From NCBI GenBank assembly GCA_905221605.1, contig CAJNDS010000046.1, positions 62,001 through 126,000 of the forward strand: a stretch of 64,000 bases of DNA, written 5' to 3'. The position numbers and the translations under genes were made by a program. Shown one piece after another: positions 30,372-39,798 of this stretch. The notes under the pieces are model-generated. The model did not search any database. It saw only the letters and a program-made list of their open reading frames with translations, and was not told the origin of the DNA. Each line of letters begins with the position of its first letter. The stretch's first letter is position 1. Origin of the DNA: Symbiodinium natans. Lineage: Eukaryota; Sar; Dinophyceae; Suessiales; Symbiodiniaceae.

Positions 30372-30479
30372 ATTTGGGATGTTCCCCTTTATACTAACAG
30401 TCTTAGATAGGGTCTATAGTAGCCCCTATTGTCATCCCGATTAAGGACTGTTAGTATAATAAGGGGGAACATCCCAAAT
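30372..30479. mobile_element. Family A palindromic element, intact copy
   Basis: The outer arms TTTGGGATGTTCCCC and GGGGGAACATCCCAAA match, as do the inner arms TATACTAACAGTC and GACTGTTAGTATA. It is flanked on both sides by TTA, consistent with the 3-base target duplication of PIF/Harbinger-type MITEs (TTA or TAA). The internal part is only about 50 bases, non-coding. Confidence 0.88.
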
Positions 30480-31143
30480 TATTAGGGTTCACAGGGTTCA
30501 TAGGGTTTATGGGGTTTGTGGAGTTCGTAGGGTTTATAGGTTGTATGGAAGCAGGCACATAGGGCTTGGGGCTCTTACCCAGATGCCCTACCAGATGCCC
30601 GAAAAAGCTGCTGTTAAGGTTAGGATGTTAGGAGCTATGTTTTTGCTTACATCTACACACAAAAGGCACAGAAGGGAATATCCCTAAACCCTAGAATCCC
30701 AAACCCTCAAACTCTACGCTTTTCATAATGGTTCAACAGGGGAGGAGGAGAGTATGTTGTCAGCACGGGGGAGGCCTTCAGGAGGGGGGCAGGGTTTGGG
30801 GCTTAGGGTCCGCTTGTCGGTCTTTAGGGTGCAGAGGGCGTTGGGGCTTGTGGTGCTTTAGGTTTTTTGGGAGGGCTGCAGGATTTTCGGATGAAGGATG
30901 TGAGGCTGAAGCTTATCGCGTTCGTGTTTTGTGGATAGGTCCTGTTGTGAGATTGTTGCTGCACTAGGTGCCCAATCAACCCTCTTTAAACCCTAAACCC
31001 TAAACCCGTTTTAGTAGTTATGGAGGTCCGCTGTTATGTGAAATTTCCAACGATTTTTTCTGCGACCGGTTCCCGAAAGGCCCCTCAACTTTCAGGGTTT
31101 AAGGTTTTCCTCTCAAACCTCTGTACCAAAGCGCACCACGCAG

Positions 31144-31180
31144 GTGGACAAGCTGGCTAAGGCAGGGGCTTCGGATGTCG
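31144..31180 (+). CDS. Very short exon directly before a heptad array
   Basis: Acceptor CACGCAG|GT; donor GATGTCG|GTTTAG. It encodes VDKLAKAGASDV, phase 0 in, 1 out. The donor is the start of an 80-base TTTAGGG array, so the array begins exactly at the intron's first base. Confidence 0.55.
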
Positions 31181-31267
31181 GTTTAGGGTTTAGGGTTTAG
31201 GGTTTAGGGTTTAGGGTTTAGGGTTTAGGGTTTAGGGTTTAGGGTTTAGGGTTTAGGGTTTAGGGTT
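31181..31267. repeat. TTTAGGG array starting at a splice donor
   Basis: Twelve uninterrupted units immediately after the exon 31144-31180. The GTTTAG of the array's first unit serves as the donor. Confidence 0.93.
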
Positions 31268-31588
31268 CTGGTATTTCACAGGGGCGAAGGGTTTGGGGTT
31301 CATGCAAAACTGCCCCCGGGTGTTTTTTTTGAAGTTGCGGCTCTTCAGTTTGACGGCTGCTCGTCAGTGATAGCAGTGGCTCGCGTACGCGGGTGCCCGC
31401 TCACCACTTGGCTGTGCTGTGCATTTCGCTCTCTATAAAACCCTAAGCCCTAAACCCTACTCTACCCCCCCCCCCCCCCCCTCCAGCGGGGAACTGAGTC
31501 CATAGCGTCCTAAAAGCATCGCTCTTGGGCCCTCTTCCACTATAAGCCCTAGAGATCCCCTCAAGTCTTTTGAGTCATTTAATTTCTG

Positions 31589-31800
31589 ATGTTGCTAGTG
31601 ATTTCCTTCTTATGTTGTTTTATTACGTTTTGTATTGTTAGGCCTCCTTGCTTTTCAATGCTGAGGAAGTGGGTTTATAGGCCACTTCATCCAAACTGCC
31701 GCATCTCCACAGTCTATTTGTCCTATTGTATGTTGCTTGGGCTTGAGGACGTGAGTCCTCGAGGAGCAACGCTTGCCCGTGTTAATTGGGGGGCTTTAGG
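31589..31800 (+). CDS. Weak coding candidate, two hydrophobic runs
   Basis: An open + frame reads MLLVISFLCCFITFCIVRPP then CFSMLRKWVYRPLHPNCRI. It is A/T-rich compared with secure exons and no splice sites stand out. The final part runs into a family A element, so the stop belongs to that element. Confidence 0.25.
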
Positions 31801-31812
31801 CTGCAGGCTTGA

Positions 31813-31912
31813 GACGTGCCCTCTTATACTAACAGTCCTTAGTATGGATGAAAACTAAGGGGTGCTACAATCCCCATTAAGGATTGTTAGTGTAAGGAGG
31901 AGCATCCCAAGT
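31813..31912. mobile_element. Family A palindromic element, copy 4
   Basis: It has the CTTATACTAACAGTCCTTAG arm and the complementary AAGGATTGTTAGTGTAAG arm. The outer arm is GAGCATCCCAA on the right and degraded on the left. Confidence 0.75.
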
Positions 31913-32056
31913 GTCGGCTTTTGGGGTTGTTCTGGTGTCCCGAAATGCCCACCCACCACCTCCTCCAGCTGACGACCCAGGCTGCATCTCTCAACACGCA
32001 ACCCACCACTGAAGCGAGCAGCCTTGTCTCAACCCTGTAGCCTATAACCTGACATA

Positions 32057-32169
32057 CTAGGATGCCCAGTAGCACCCTTATTCCCTTTTTGGGGGGTTTA
32101 GGTTCCCTTATAAACCCCTTTAAGCAAAAAAGGGCACCCCTTTCAAGCCTAGGTTACTGGGCAGCCTAG
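32057..32169. mobile_element. Family B palindromic element, full-length copy
   Basis: The ends CTAGGATGCCCAGTA and TTACTGGGCAGCCTAG form a 15-base inverted repeat with one bulge. The interior has CCCTTATTCCC, a T/G run, GGTTTAGGTTCCC and AAAAAAGGGCACCCC. It is 113 bases, non-coding, and the best reference copy for the family. Confidence 0.85.
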
Positions 32170-32300
32170 CATAGAAGAAGGACAGTTGAGATCATAATCC
32201 CTAGGGAGCCTTACATCAACCACAGGCATCTAATCTTTACAGAAACCAAGGAATCCACCCCAGTTTAGTTCAAGTGGGCTGTGGAAAACGATTGGGCCGA

Positions 32301-32390
32301 TTGGGTTTAGGGCTTAGGGTTTTAGGGTTTAGGGTTTTGGGTTATATAAACCCTAAACCCTAAACCCTAAACCCTAAACCCTAAACCGTG
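32301..32390. repeat. Head-to-head TTTAGGG / CCCTAAA inverted arrays
   Basis: TTTAGGG units (32305-32340) meet CCCTAAA units (32350-32385) at GGGTTATATAAACCC. The whole can form a hairpin with a short loop. It ends seven bases before the exon acceptor at 32393. Confidence 0.85.
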
Positions 32391-32393
32391 CAG

Positions 32394-32465
32394 GTGAACC
32401 CGAACAAAGCCGACGCCACGGGCTTCAACGCGGACACAGAGGCACATCCTTTGGAATTTGAGAGG
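32394..32465 (+). CDS. Exon of the charged-protein gene
   Basis: Acceptor CCGTGCAG|GT; donor GAGAGG|GTGTTA. The 24 codons are in phase 0 at both ends and read VNPNKADATGFNADTEAHPL then EFER. GC-rich codons. The product is unknown. Confidence 0.65.
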
Positions 32466-32528
32466 GTGTTACGGTGTTACCCCAGGGATCCATGTGTACA
32501 GGGTTTAGGGTTTAGGGTTTAGGAGGGT

Positions 32529-32551
32529 TTGGGGGGGGGGGGGGGGGGGGC
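32529..32551. repeat. G homopolymer
   Basis: A run of about 20 G following TTTAGGAGGGTTTGG, adjacent to heptad DNA as at 5381 and 8629. Confidence 0.85.
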
Positions 32552-32844
32552 TGTACTATGGTCAATTTTTCAAGTTGGTACTCAAAACCCTTTGTGGTAT
32601 GGCTTCCGGGCACTTATTTCCAGAACAGCACTGCAAAGTTTGGACGTCGTGAGACAATGCGATTTGCTGGGCTTCCTCACGGCTTCGAGACAGTTGTGGT
32701 GACTTCCTCCAAACTTATGGACCTTATAGAGGGCGCGTGGGGTCCCTATTCCTGGGGTTAGCACGGGTTAGTACGATAACGGCTTCTTCTAGCCAGATTG
32801 AACAGGGCTCTCACCTCTTGGGTTTAGGTTTGTGAGACCCACAG

Positions 32845-32905
32845 CCCAGGCCAAAAAGGCTGCCATGGCAGCCATGCTTCGCAACGTGCGCAGCTTAGCT
32901 GAGGG
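32845..32905 (+). CDS. Ala/Lys-rich helical exon
   Basis: Acceptor ACCCACAG|CC; donor GAGGG|GTGGGC. It encodes AQAKKAAMAAMLRNVRSLAE, an amphipathic helix. It fits the series of charged helical exons. Confidence 0.6.
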
Positions 32906-33111
32906 GTGGGCTTTGGTGTTTTCGGCCCAGGGTTTAGGGTAAGATGGAGATTGGGATGTAGGGTTTACGTTGCAGGGATTACGTGTGTAGAGGCTTTCGG
33001 GTCGTTGGGCTTACGGAAGGAGGGTCTGATTTTAAACCTGGCCCAGGACTCCCCTCCCCCCCACTGCCAAGCCCGCGCTCGAGACTTCAACAACCCCATC
33101 CCCCACACTTC

Positions 33112-33222
33112 ACCCAAAGGATCCATGTACCTATATGGTATATACTTGGGCCTTAAAGGGGTTCCTATATAGTAGCTTTAGGGCCCAAGTATCTACTATA
33201 TAGGTACATGGATCCTTTGGGT
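33112..33222. mobile_element. Family C palindromic element, near-perfect copy
   Basis: A 24-base inverted repeat begins ACCCAAAGGATCCATGTACC on the left and ends GGTACATGGATCCTTTGGGT on the right. The interior (TACTTGGGCCTTAAAG ... TTTAGGGCCCAAGTA) continues the hairpin. It is non-coding. An open frame that crosses it at 32906-33172 is therefore not a gene. Confidence 0.88.
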
Positions 33223-33679
33223 CATAAGCCCCATACCAGGACCTCAGGGGAGTGGGCACACTCTGTCATCTCAGGAGTTCGGCATTTTTGAACTTACAGG
33301 GACACCAGTATAGAACCGACAGAAAGGTCCCGATCGTCACTCTTAGGGTTTGATGGTTCCGGGTTGAGGGGTTGAGGAGGGGGGAATCCTGAAACCTACT
33401 GAGGGCCTGGCCATACCCAGGGCCCATTCAGGGCCGTTTGAGTCCCTAAAGCTTAAACCCCAAACCCGAAGCCTTCACAGATCCTGGCTGGCCTGTTTTC
33501 AGGGACTGGGGCTGAAGCTGTGAGGACTCACCGAAAACTCCCGAACTTTGGGCCTTAACTCTAAGCCCTAAACCCTAAACCCTAAGCCCCCCTTCGGGGC
33601 TTAAGGATGCAAACTACCCAGAACCCGTAACCCCCCCGCAAGTTTGATTCCGTAACAAGAGCTGGCTCTTGGCAGCCAG

Positions 33680-33724
33680 GGCGGCAAGAACATGCAGCAC
33701 AAGGATCCAGAGGCGCGCGAAACT
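33680..33724 (+). CDS. Short polar exon
   Basis: Acceptor GCAGCCAG|GG; donor GAAACT|GTGGGG. It encodes GGKNMQHKDPEARET. GC-rich codons. The product is unknown. Confidence 0.55.
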
Positions 33725-34107
33725 GTGGGGGGTTTTAAGGTTTAGGGCTTAGGGTTTAGGGTTTAGGGTTTAGGGTTTAAGGTTTAGGGTTTAGGGTTTA
33801 GGCACCTCAAGCGTCTTAGCATAAGGGATATGATAAGATGCGGATCCCAAAGCCTTAAACATACAAACCTGCATAAACGGAGCATGTTTAGTGGACAAAG
33901 GCTTGAGTAAGCCAGGGCAGGGGGCTAGGGTCCCTAAAAGCCCTTAAGACGCACAAGAAACGAACCAAATCAGGAATAGATGAGGTAGTTGGTGTAACAG
34001 AGTTTAGGGCCCTGGCCGGAACGGCTCATGGTCCCTCTTCAAATCGGCGCTGGTGTCAGCGGCTCACAGTTCCAGTTGTCAGGGTACTAGACTTTTAGCT
34101 TTGGTAC

Positions 34108-34272
34108 TATACTGGGACCCAGAGTAGACCCTTGTTCCCTTATCCTTTTGTTTAGGGTTTAGGGTTTAGGGTTTAGGGTTTAGGGTTTAGGGTTTAGGGT
34201 TTAGACCTCTTGTTTTGGCTCCCTTGCAAAGCCCTTTAAACCAAAAAGGGCTTTTTTTTGGGGTCTAGTAGA
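34108..34272. mobile_element. Family B element interrupted by a heptad array
   Basis: The left part has TACTGGGACCCAGAGTAGAC then CCCTTGTTCCCTTATCC; the right part has GGCTCCCTTGCAAAGCCCTT, AAACCAAAAAGGGC and GGTCTAGTAG. In other copies the corresponding middle is a single GGTTTAGG. Here it is eight TTTAGGG units (34150-34205). Confidence 0.65.
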
Positions 34273-35224
34273 TGCTGCAAGGATTTCGGCGCTTTGGTTG
34301 AGGGCAAAGAGACAAGAAGACGGGCTGGGGTTCTTTTGCACACGAAACCCTGAACTTGAAACCCAGAACCGAAACCTCACCCTACCCCAAACCCCGGAAG
34401 CCTAAACTTAAAACCACGCAAGCCCTCAACCTAGTCCCTACTCCAAACCCCCTCGGTCTGTAAAGCATCTAATCTCCGTCATCTCAACGTTTTACTCGAA
34501 ACTGCACAGCTCTAAACCCAAGGTCCGCGCCGTAAAACTCAAACTTCTTTAGGGCTTAGGGCTTAGGGTTTAAGATTGAAATAGTCGCCCGCCGAAGGCT
34601 CTCAAGCGCGAGTTTGAGGCTTGATGAGGGGCAGAGAGGGTTCTTCTGTGGCAATCGGGGCTCGGGCTTTTGTAGTACGAATATAGAAGTAGTCACCCAG
34701 AACCAGTACTTAGCCGGGTAGGGTTTAGTGTGTATCGGGTGTAGGGCTTTTTCGGGTTGGGGCCAGCCTTACCCAACCAGCCAAAAGGTTCGGCTCTGCT
34801 AATGGCTTCAGGGTTTCATCTCTTGTGGTGTTTTAAAGGTTCTTGGGGTTTGGGCTTCAATACTTTAGGGGGTTGAGGGTTGAGGGTTGGGGATGCTAGA
34901 GTCGAGTGACAGGCGAAAATTGGATCGGCCTTCAAGCTGGTCTTCCCCCTGACATGGCAGAAGTAGTGAGAAGGAGGGTGTGTTAAGGTGAGCCCGCACC
35001 CTCTTGAAAGTTTGAGTCAAACAACTTCCGCCCCAGCCCCTACTGCCCTATAACCCTACACGAGGTCTATATCAGCCCTATCACCCGTAACCCTAAACCC
35101 TGAGTTTTACGAGCCTTTCAACCCCTATGAGCCCTAGCCTATAAGCCCTGAAGCTCCTATGGCCCGAATTTGGGGTTTAGCTTTAGGGTTTAGGGTTTGG
35201 GGCTTGCGGCCAAGCCGCTTGCAG

Positions 35225-35282
35225 GAGCTGCAGGCGAAGGCCAAGGAGAAGGCCGACCGAGCTAAGGAGGCCCCGGGGGGGG
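35225..35282 (+). CDS. Lys/Ala-rich coiled-coil exon
   Basis: Acceptor CGCTTGCAG|GA; donor near GGGGG|GTGAGG. It encodes ELQAKAKEKADRAKEAPGG, strongly helical. It is part of the same charged series as 24407-33724 and 35763-37074. Confidence 0.68.
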
Positions 35283-35762
35283 GTGAGGGTTTAGGGTTAG
35301 GTTTAGGGTTTAGGAAAAGGGGTGGAGGGTGTGGTGACTATCCCCTAAGAGTTTGCTTGAGGGCTTTAATCCCCAAAGCTTCGTGCAGCGGGCTATGTAA
35401 ACAAAAGAACAATGGGTTCCGGGTTTAGGTTACAGTGGTTCGTGAATTTCAGTTTACGTGCCTGGGTTGGGTTCAGAGTCTTCAGCAGTGTCCTGGAATT
35501 TGCTGCAAGAGTTCGGCTTGCTTGTTTTAGGGCTGTAGGGTAAACACGTAATTTGAACCTCGAAGCCCTCCAACGCTAAGGCTAAACCCTTGAGCCTTCT
35601 AAGAACTCCTGAGGCCAAAACCTTTCGCTCGCCCCAAAACCTGACGCCTCTAAACGTCTAAACCCTCCCTCCCAAACCACCCCTAGCCCCGCAAACCCTA
35701 TAAGTCCTAAGACCCCAGACCTCCATAAGCTCAGCTCCCCAAACTCGGCGCTGCATCTCCAG

Positions 35763-35816
35763 ATCTTCGAAGAGAAGCGGGCGGAAGAGATCAAGCGTCT
35801 TAAGGAGAAGCAGAAG
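35763..35816 (+). CDS. Lys/Glu-rich coiled-coil exon
   Basis: Acceptor ATCTCCAG|AT; donor CAGAAG|GC (GC donor). The 18 codons are in phase 0 and read IFEEKRAEEIKRLKEKQK. This is a highly charged single-helix sequence. Confidence 0.7.
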
Positions 35817-35825
35817 GCGCCTAGG

Positions 35826-35935
35826 GGGGAGGGGTTTAGGGTTTAGGGGTTTAGGGGTTTAGGGTTTAGGGTTTAGGGTTTAGGGTTTAGGGTTTAGGGT
35901 TTAGGGTTTAGGGTTTAGGGTTTAGGGTTTAGGGT
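35826..35935. repeat. TTTAGGG array
   Basis: About fourteen units directly after the exon at 35763-35816. Confidence 0.93.
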
Positions 35936-36266
35936 GAGGGGCTGGGGAGAATCAGAAAGGAAGGGCAGCGACATGTAGGATCCGAGGTGCAGATCATCAG
36001 GAGCCTGCAGGGGGGGGGAGGGGGGGGGGGGCAAGGGAAGGCATGTTGAAGGGTTTCTTTAAACATTTCACGTTAGTTTGAGGAACTTGCGGAATAAATG
36101 GCCCTCACAACTCCTCTTCCCTTACGCCCCCCCCCCCCCCCCCTCTGCTTCTGATTTAAGGGTTAGCGCTGTGGGTGTTCGGTTCCGGGCTTCAGGGAAC
36201 CCTGAGGGTTGAGGGTTTAGGGTTTAGGGTTCAGGGGGGTTGAGGGTAAAGGGTTTCGGGTTGCAG

Positions 36267-36328
36267 GAAGAGAAGGAGGCACTGCAAGAGCAGTTGAAGC
36301 AAAAGATGCCCGGCTGCAGGAAGACAAG
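36267..36328 (+). CDS. Coiled-coil exon
   Basis: Acceptor GGTTGCAG|GA; donor ACAAG|GTTGGG. It encodes EEKEALQEQLKQKMPGCRKT plus a split codon. The first part has heptad spacing of hydrophobics. Confidence 0.65.
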
Positions 36329-36344
36329 GTTGGGGTTTAGGGTT

Positions 36345-36350
36345 TAGGGT

Positions 36351-36382
<32 letters not shown>

Positions 36383-36385
36383 GGT
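36345..36385. repeat. TTGAGGG array
   Basis: Five TTGAGGG units following two TTTAGGG units in the intron after 36328. Confidence 0.88.
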
Positions 36386-36608
36386 TTCAGGGTTTAGTTT
36401 AGGATACACAGACGGATGAAGATGCCTGGAAGTTATACCGTGCGTCTGAGATACAAAGCCTATACTCTTGCTTTTAGAGCTTCTTCGGGTTTGGGTTTTC
36501 TGCATGGTTCGTGTTGCTTCCGCCATTTCTTACAATGTGCGCACTGGTTGAAGTACTCGAGCCCTGGACCTACACCCTAAGAAGGCATGTCTGTAAGCTC
36601 TGCTAAAG

Positions 36609-36646
36609 CACTGAGGAAGTTGAAGGAGCAGATGGAAATCCTGAAG
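36609..36646 (+). CDS. Coiled-coil exon
   Basis: The frame LRKLKEQMEILKALPSSDM; the suggested donor is CTGAAG|GC. The acceptor (CTAAAG|CA) is weak and its phase does not join 36328 directly, so a further small exon may be missing. Confidence 0.5.
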
Positions 36647-37006
36647 GCCTTGCCTTCTTCAGACATGTGTTGGAGGGCTTTCTGTTTCGGGTTTAGGGCT
36701 TAGAGGTGTAGAGCCTCTCCGTGGTGATCAAGACTGTTCATGACTTCGAGGGCTCGAGGCTATCTTTTTTTTTGGAACCTTGAACCGTTTAGGATTGCAG
36801 GGTTTGTCGGTGCTTTGATAGCTTCGGGTCGCATGCGTAGGCTTGTTTCAAGATGCCTGCCTTATCTAGGGCCATGATGACAAGGCCCATTCTCAAGAAC
36901 TCCCTGAGACCTCCCTATGCCTTCTTCAAGCTCTCTCAGGCTTCGAAATATGGGATCTGGTGGCCCCCCTGAACTGGACCATCGATATTTGGTATGGTCT
37001 CATCAG

Positions 37007-37074
37007 AGTTCCAGGAGCGTGAGATCACGGCGAAGATCCACGAGCAGCGGATCCAAACTGAGCACGGGGCCTAG
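37007..37074 (+). CDS. Terminal exon of the charged coiled-coil gene
   Basis: Acceptor CTCATCAG|AG; stop TAG at 37072-37074. It encodes FQEREITAKIHEQRIQTEHG and A. It shares charge and codon use with the preceding exons and gives the gene's likely end. Function is not recognised. Cytoskeletal or flagellar coiled-coil proteins are one possibility by composition only. Confidence 0.68.
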
Positions 37075-37322
37075 GACTCGAGGGTTTCGGGCCTCAGTTT
37101 GTCTTGTTGGGTTTCCTAGTTTTGGGCTTGTGGCGTTTTCGAGTGTAACACGCGCTTTAAGGGCATTACAGGGCTTAGACTTAGACTTGGAACCACAGGG
37201 GCGTCAACTGGGCTTTGTAGGGCTTAGCGATTTCCATCTGCACCCCTACCTGGGATCGGCATTGTCTGAAAGTTGGTTAGTAGGTATAAGGAAGGAAAGA
37301 ATGGGGTGTAGGGTATAGGGGT

Positions 37323-37618
37323 TTGGGGCTTGGTACTATTAATCCATTCGGGCATGCATCCCTGGATGAAAAGTTTCAAGCTTCGTGGCCTCTAGCACGC
37401 TGCTGTGGAAGCACTCAAGGAGTAGCGGACTTCCTAGGATTGTCGTTTCCCCTACGCCGGCTAGCGGGGTACTTACAACATGGCTTGAAAACTATACAGT
37501 GCTGCTTGTCAAGCCTCATGGCTCACACGTTGTGTCAGGGGTCCACGGGAAAGAGGGTGGGCTGTGGTTGCAGTTCTTGAAGCTGGCGGGTCGAACTATC
37601 GGCCCGGCGCAGCATTGA
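37323..37618 (+). CDS. Unassigned open frames
   Basis: Two overlapping + frames lack heptad composition. One reads SFPLRRLAGYLQHGLKTIQC; the other SPTPASGVLTTWLENYTVLL then VKPHGSHVVSGVHGKEGG. The second is the more protein-like. Splice sites were not resolved. Confidence 0.33.
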
Positions 37619-37828
37619 GGCTTATCAAGACATACTTGGCCGTATCATTGTCCGGCGACTCTCTTTGTGGAATCTCCCTTGGCGTCCTTCCCTTCAGGGT
37701 TGAAGATTTTGGGCTGAGGTACGGGTGAGTGCTTGCGTACGATACCAATGCCCAAGATATCTGTCCTGCAGATCGAAGCCTCCCAGGGTCAGCCTCTACT
37801 GCTTCGCCTTGATGATGCCCTTTGGGTG

Positions 37829-37888
37829 CCCCCCCTCCCCCCCCGCCCCCCCCTTGACCCCCCCCCCGACCCCCCCCCCCCCCCCCCC
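37829..37888. repeat. C-rich tract
   Basis: Several C runs of 6-18 bases, giving only Pro-rich frames. Heptad variants follow up to 38100. Confidence 0.85.
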
Positions 37889-38179
37889 AATGCGGTTTGG
37901 GGTTTTGGGGCTTGGCACCTGCGTGGTCTCGGGTTTGTAGGGTTTGGGGTTTGGGGTTTACAGCCCAGGAGTCGGACTCGAAGGTTCAGTTGAGTTTAGG
38001 GTTTTGGGGTGTTGGGCTTCTTGGGTTTAGGGTTGCTTCCGGCTGTTTCAGGCTTTTGGTTTGAGGGTTTAGGGTTTTAGGCTTTAGGGTTTTGACCCGG
38101 AGGCTGTTCGTAGTACTCTGTGACACGACTGAACCATACAAAATCGAGGGGGGTGGGTGTGTACCTACTTCCACACATG

Positions 38180-38400
38180 TAGCCCTCTTGGTTGGGTCAC
38201 CATGGCTTCAATGTCTTGGGTGTCTGATCATATGAGTTCGTATCTATACGCATGTGTCAAAAAGGCATTGTGTGATCTTGGACGTGAGGCGGCCCTGACC
38301 ATTCAGTCTCGCTGTGCTGTCTCAAGTGGCTTGTCAAAGAGGTCGCCGAAATGGGCTAGCAGCCATGGGCTTGGCAACCCCTACACCCCACTGAGGGGCC
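38180..38400 (+). CDS. Unassigned open frame
   Basis: A + frame reads SMSWVSDHMSSYLYACVKKA then LCDLGREAALTIQSRCAVSS. It is free of heptad composition. Boundaries are unknown and it could contain one real exon. Confidence 0.35.
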
Positions 38401-38417
38401 CTTCAAATCTAAACCCA

Positions 38418-38480
38418 AACCTTCCTAAACCCTGAACCCTAAACCCTAAACCCTAAACCCTAAACCCTAAACCCTAAACC
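38418..38480. repeat. CCCTAAA array
   Basis: Seven or eight units shortly upstream of the exon at 38550. Confidence 0.9.
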
Positions 38481-38549
38481 CGCTAAACTTAGCAGCTTTG
38501 TCGCTTGTTGGCACCCCAGGTCGAAATCGTAAACACCTCGCGCCGCCAG

Positions 38550-38689
38550 GTACGAGGCAGGACTTCTCCTGGAGCAGAAGAAGCAAGGCTTCTCCCGAAC
38601 AATCTCGGATTTGGAGGGGTGGATGGTTCTTGCTCCCCTCCTTTTCTCCAACCCTTGGAGCCCAGTGCTTCTGCAGAGAATCCCACAGG
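38550..38689 (+). CDS. Exon with strong donor, hydrophobic segment
   Basis: Acceptor CCGCCAG|G; donor CACAGG|GTAAGC, close to consensus. The frame reads YEAGLLLEQKKQGFSRTISD, then LEGWMVLAPLLFSNPWSPVL and LQRIPQ. It mixes a charged helix with a hydrophobic stretch. No family is recognised. Other frames are open in part. Confidence 0.6.
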
Positions 38690-38924
38690 GTAAGCCCGAG
38701 TTTGGCTAAACCTTAAACCCGCCCTGAACCAAACTTTAAACCCTAAACCCTCAAGTTCGAGCCGCCAGTGCAAGTTCAATCCAGAGAGGGTTTTTTTTTA
38801 GGGGTGTTGGGGCTGTTTGGGGTTTAGGGCTTCGGGTTTGCCAGGCGTTGGCATCTTCGAGTGCGATGAGCGCGGCGCTTGAAGTTCAGATTTGCCGGCC
38901 GTAGGATTTAGACAGCCACTTGCC

Positions 38925-38990
38925 ATTAGGGTTTAGGGTTTAGGGTTTAGGGTTTAGGGTTTTAGGGTTTAGGGTTTAGAAGCGCAGAGC
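38925..38990. repeat. TTTAGGG array
   Basis: Eight units. The sequence from 38990 to 39420 is heptad variants and non-repetitive DNA without a secure exon. Confidence 0.88.
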
Positions 38991-39441
38991 TTGCTCTTCA
39001 GCCTTAGACCCTAAAGCCACAAAGACGCACAAAAAGACCGAAGACCAGGAGGCCCGTAGACCCGAAGCCCTCAAGGCCCTAAGGCCCTGTTACCTTGCAC
39101 CCGAAGACTCTATAAACCCTGAAGCCCTGAACCTGATTCTGAGATGCTAGGTCCACTGCATTGTCTGAGCTCTGGGCTCAGGGATCAGGATTTCTGGTGT
39201 AGAGTTTTCGGGTGTTAGGGGTGTAGTTTATCGGGTTCAGGTATGCCAGGTTTCGGGTGCTTCGGGTTAGAGGAGCTCAGTTCCAGGCTGCACAAGACAG
39301 ACCCGGCATCGCAACCAACACGCACACCCTGGCACGTCACCGCCCCCTTCCCACTGCTCCGGACTCTCTCTTAAACTGTACCACCCCACCCCACCAAAGA
39401 ACAGAGACAGGCTGACTTCAACCTATCGTCCCTTTTGCAAG

Positions 39442-39518
39442 GTGGGCTGTGTACAGCAACCAGTCCAAGATGTCGGACGGCAATCCCTTCCCCTTTCCAG
39501 TTCACGAGGCAAGGAAGG
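39442..39518 (+). CDS. Exon with GTGAGG donor, unknown protein
   Basis: Acceptor TTTGCAAG|G; donor AGGAAGG|GTGAGG. It encodes WAVYSNQSKMSDGNPFPFPV then HEARK. GC-rich third positions. No domain is recognised. Confidence 0.6.
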
Positions 39519-39798
39519 GTGAGGGATTTAGGGTTGATCAAGCAGACCTCTCGTACACACCCCTCAGCCTTTCGGCCCTAACCTCAGGCCACTTAATCTA
39601 TGCCCTCGCCCCCCCCCCCCCCCCCCAATGAGCCCTACAGACCCAAAAGGCCCTGAATCCTGCGCCGACTGAGGGTCGTGGTTCGCGGGTGGGGGGTGGG
39701 GGTCAGCGTTGCAGGATCTGATTATAGAATATGAGTTACAGTTTTGCATCAAAGGTTAAGTGTTGTTTAGTTGTCAGACAGTTCCTCAGAATTCTTAA

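Noticed and set aside
32906-33172. Plus-strand open frame of 88 codons
   Set aside because: It starts in heptad DNA and ends inside the family C hairpin element.
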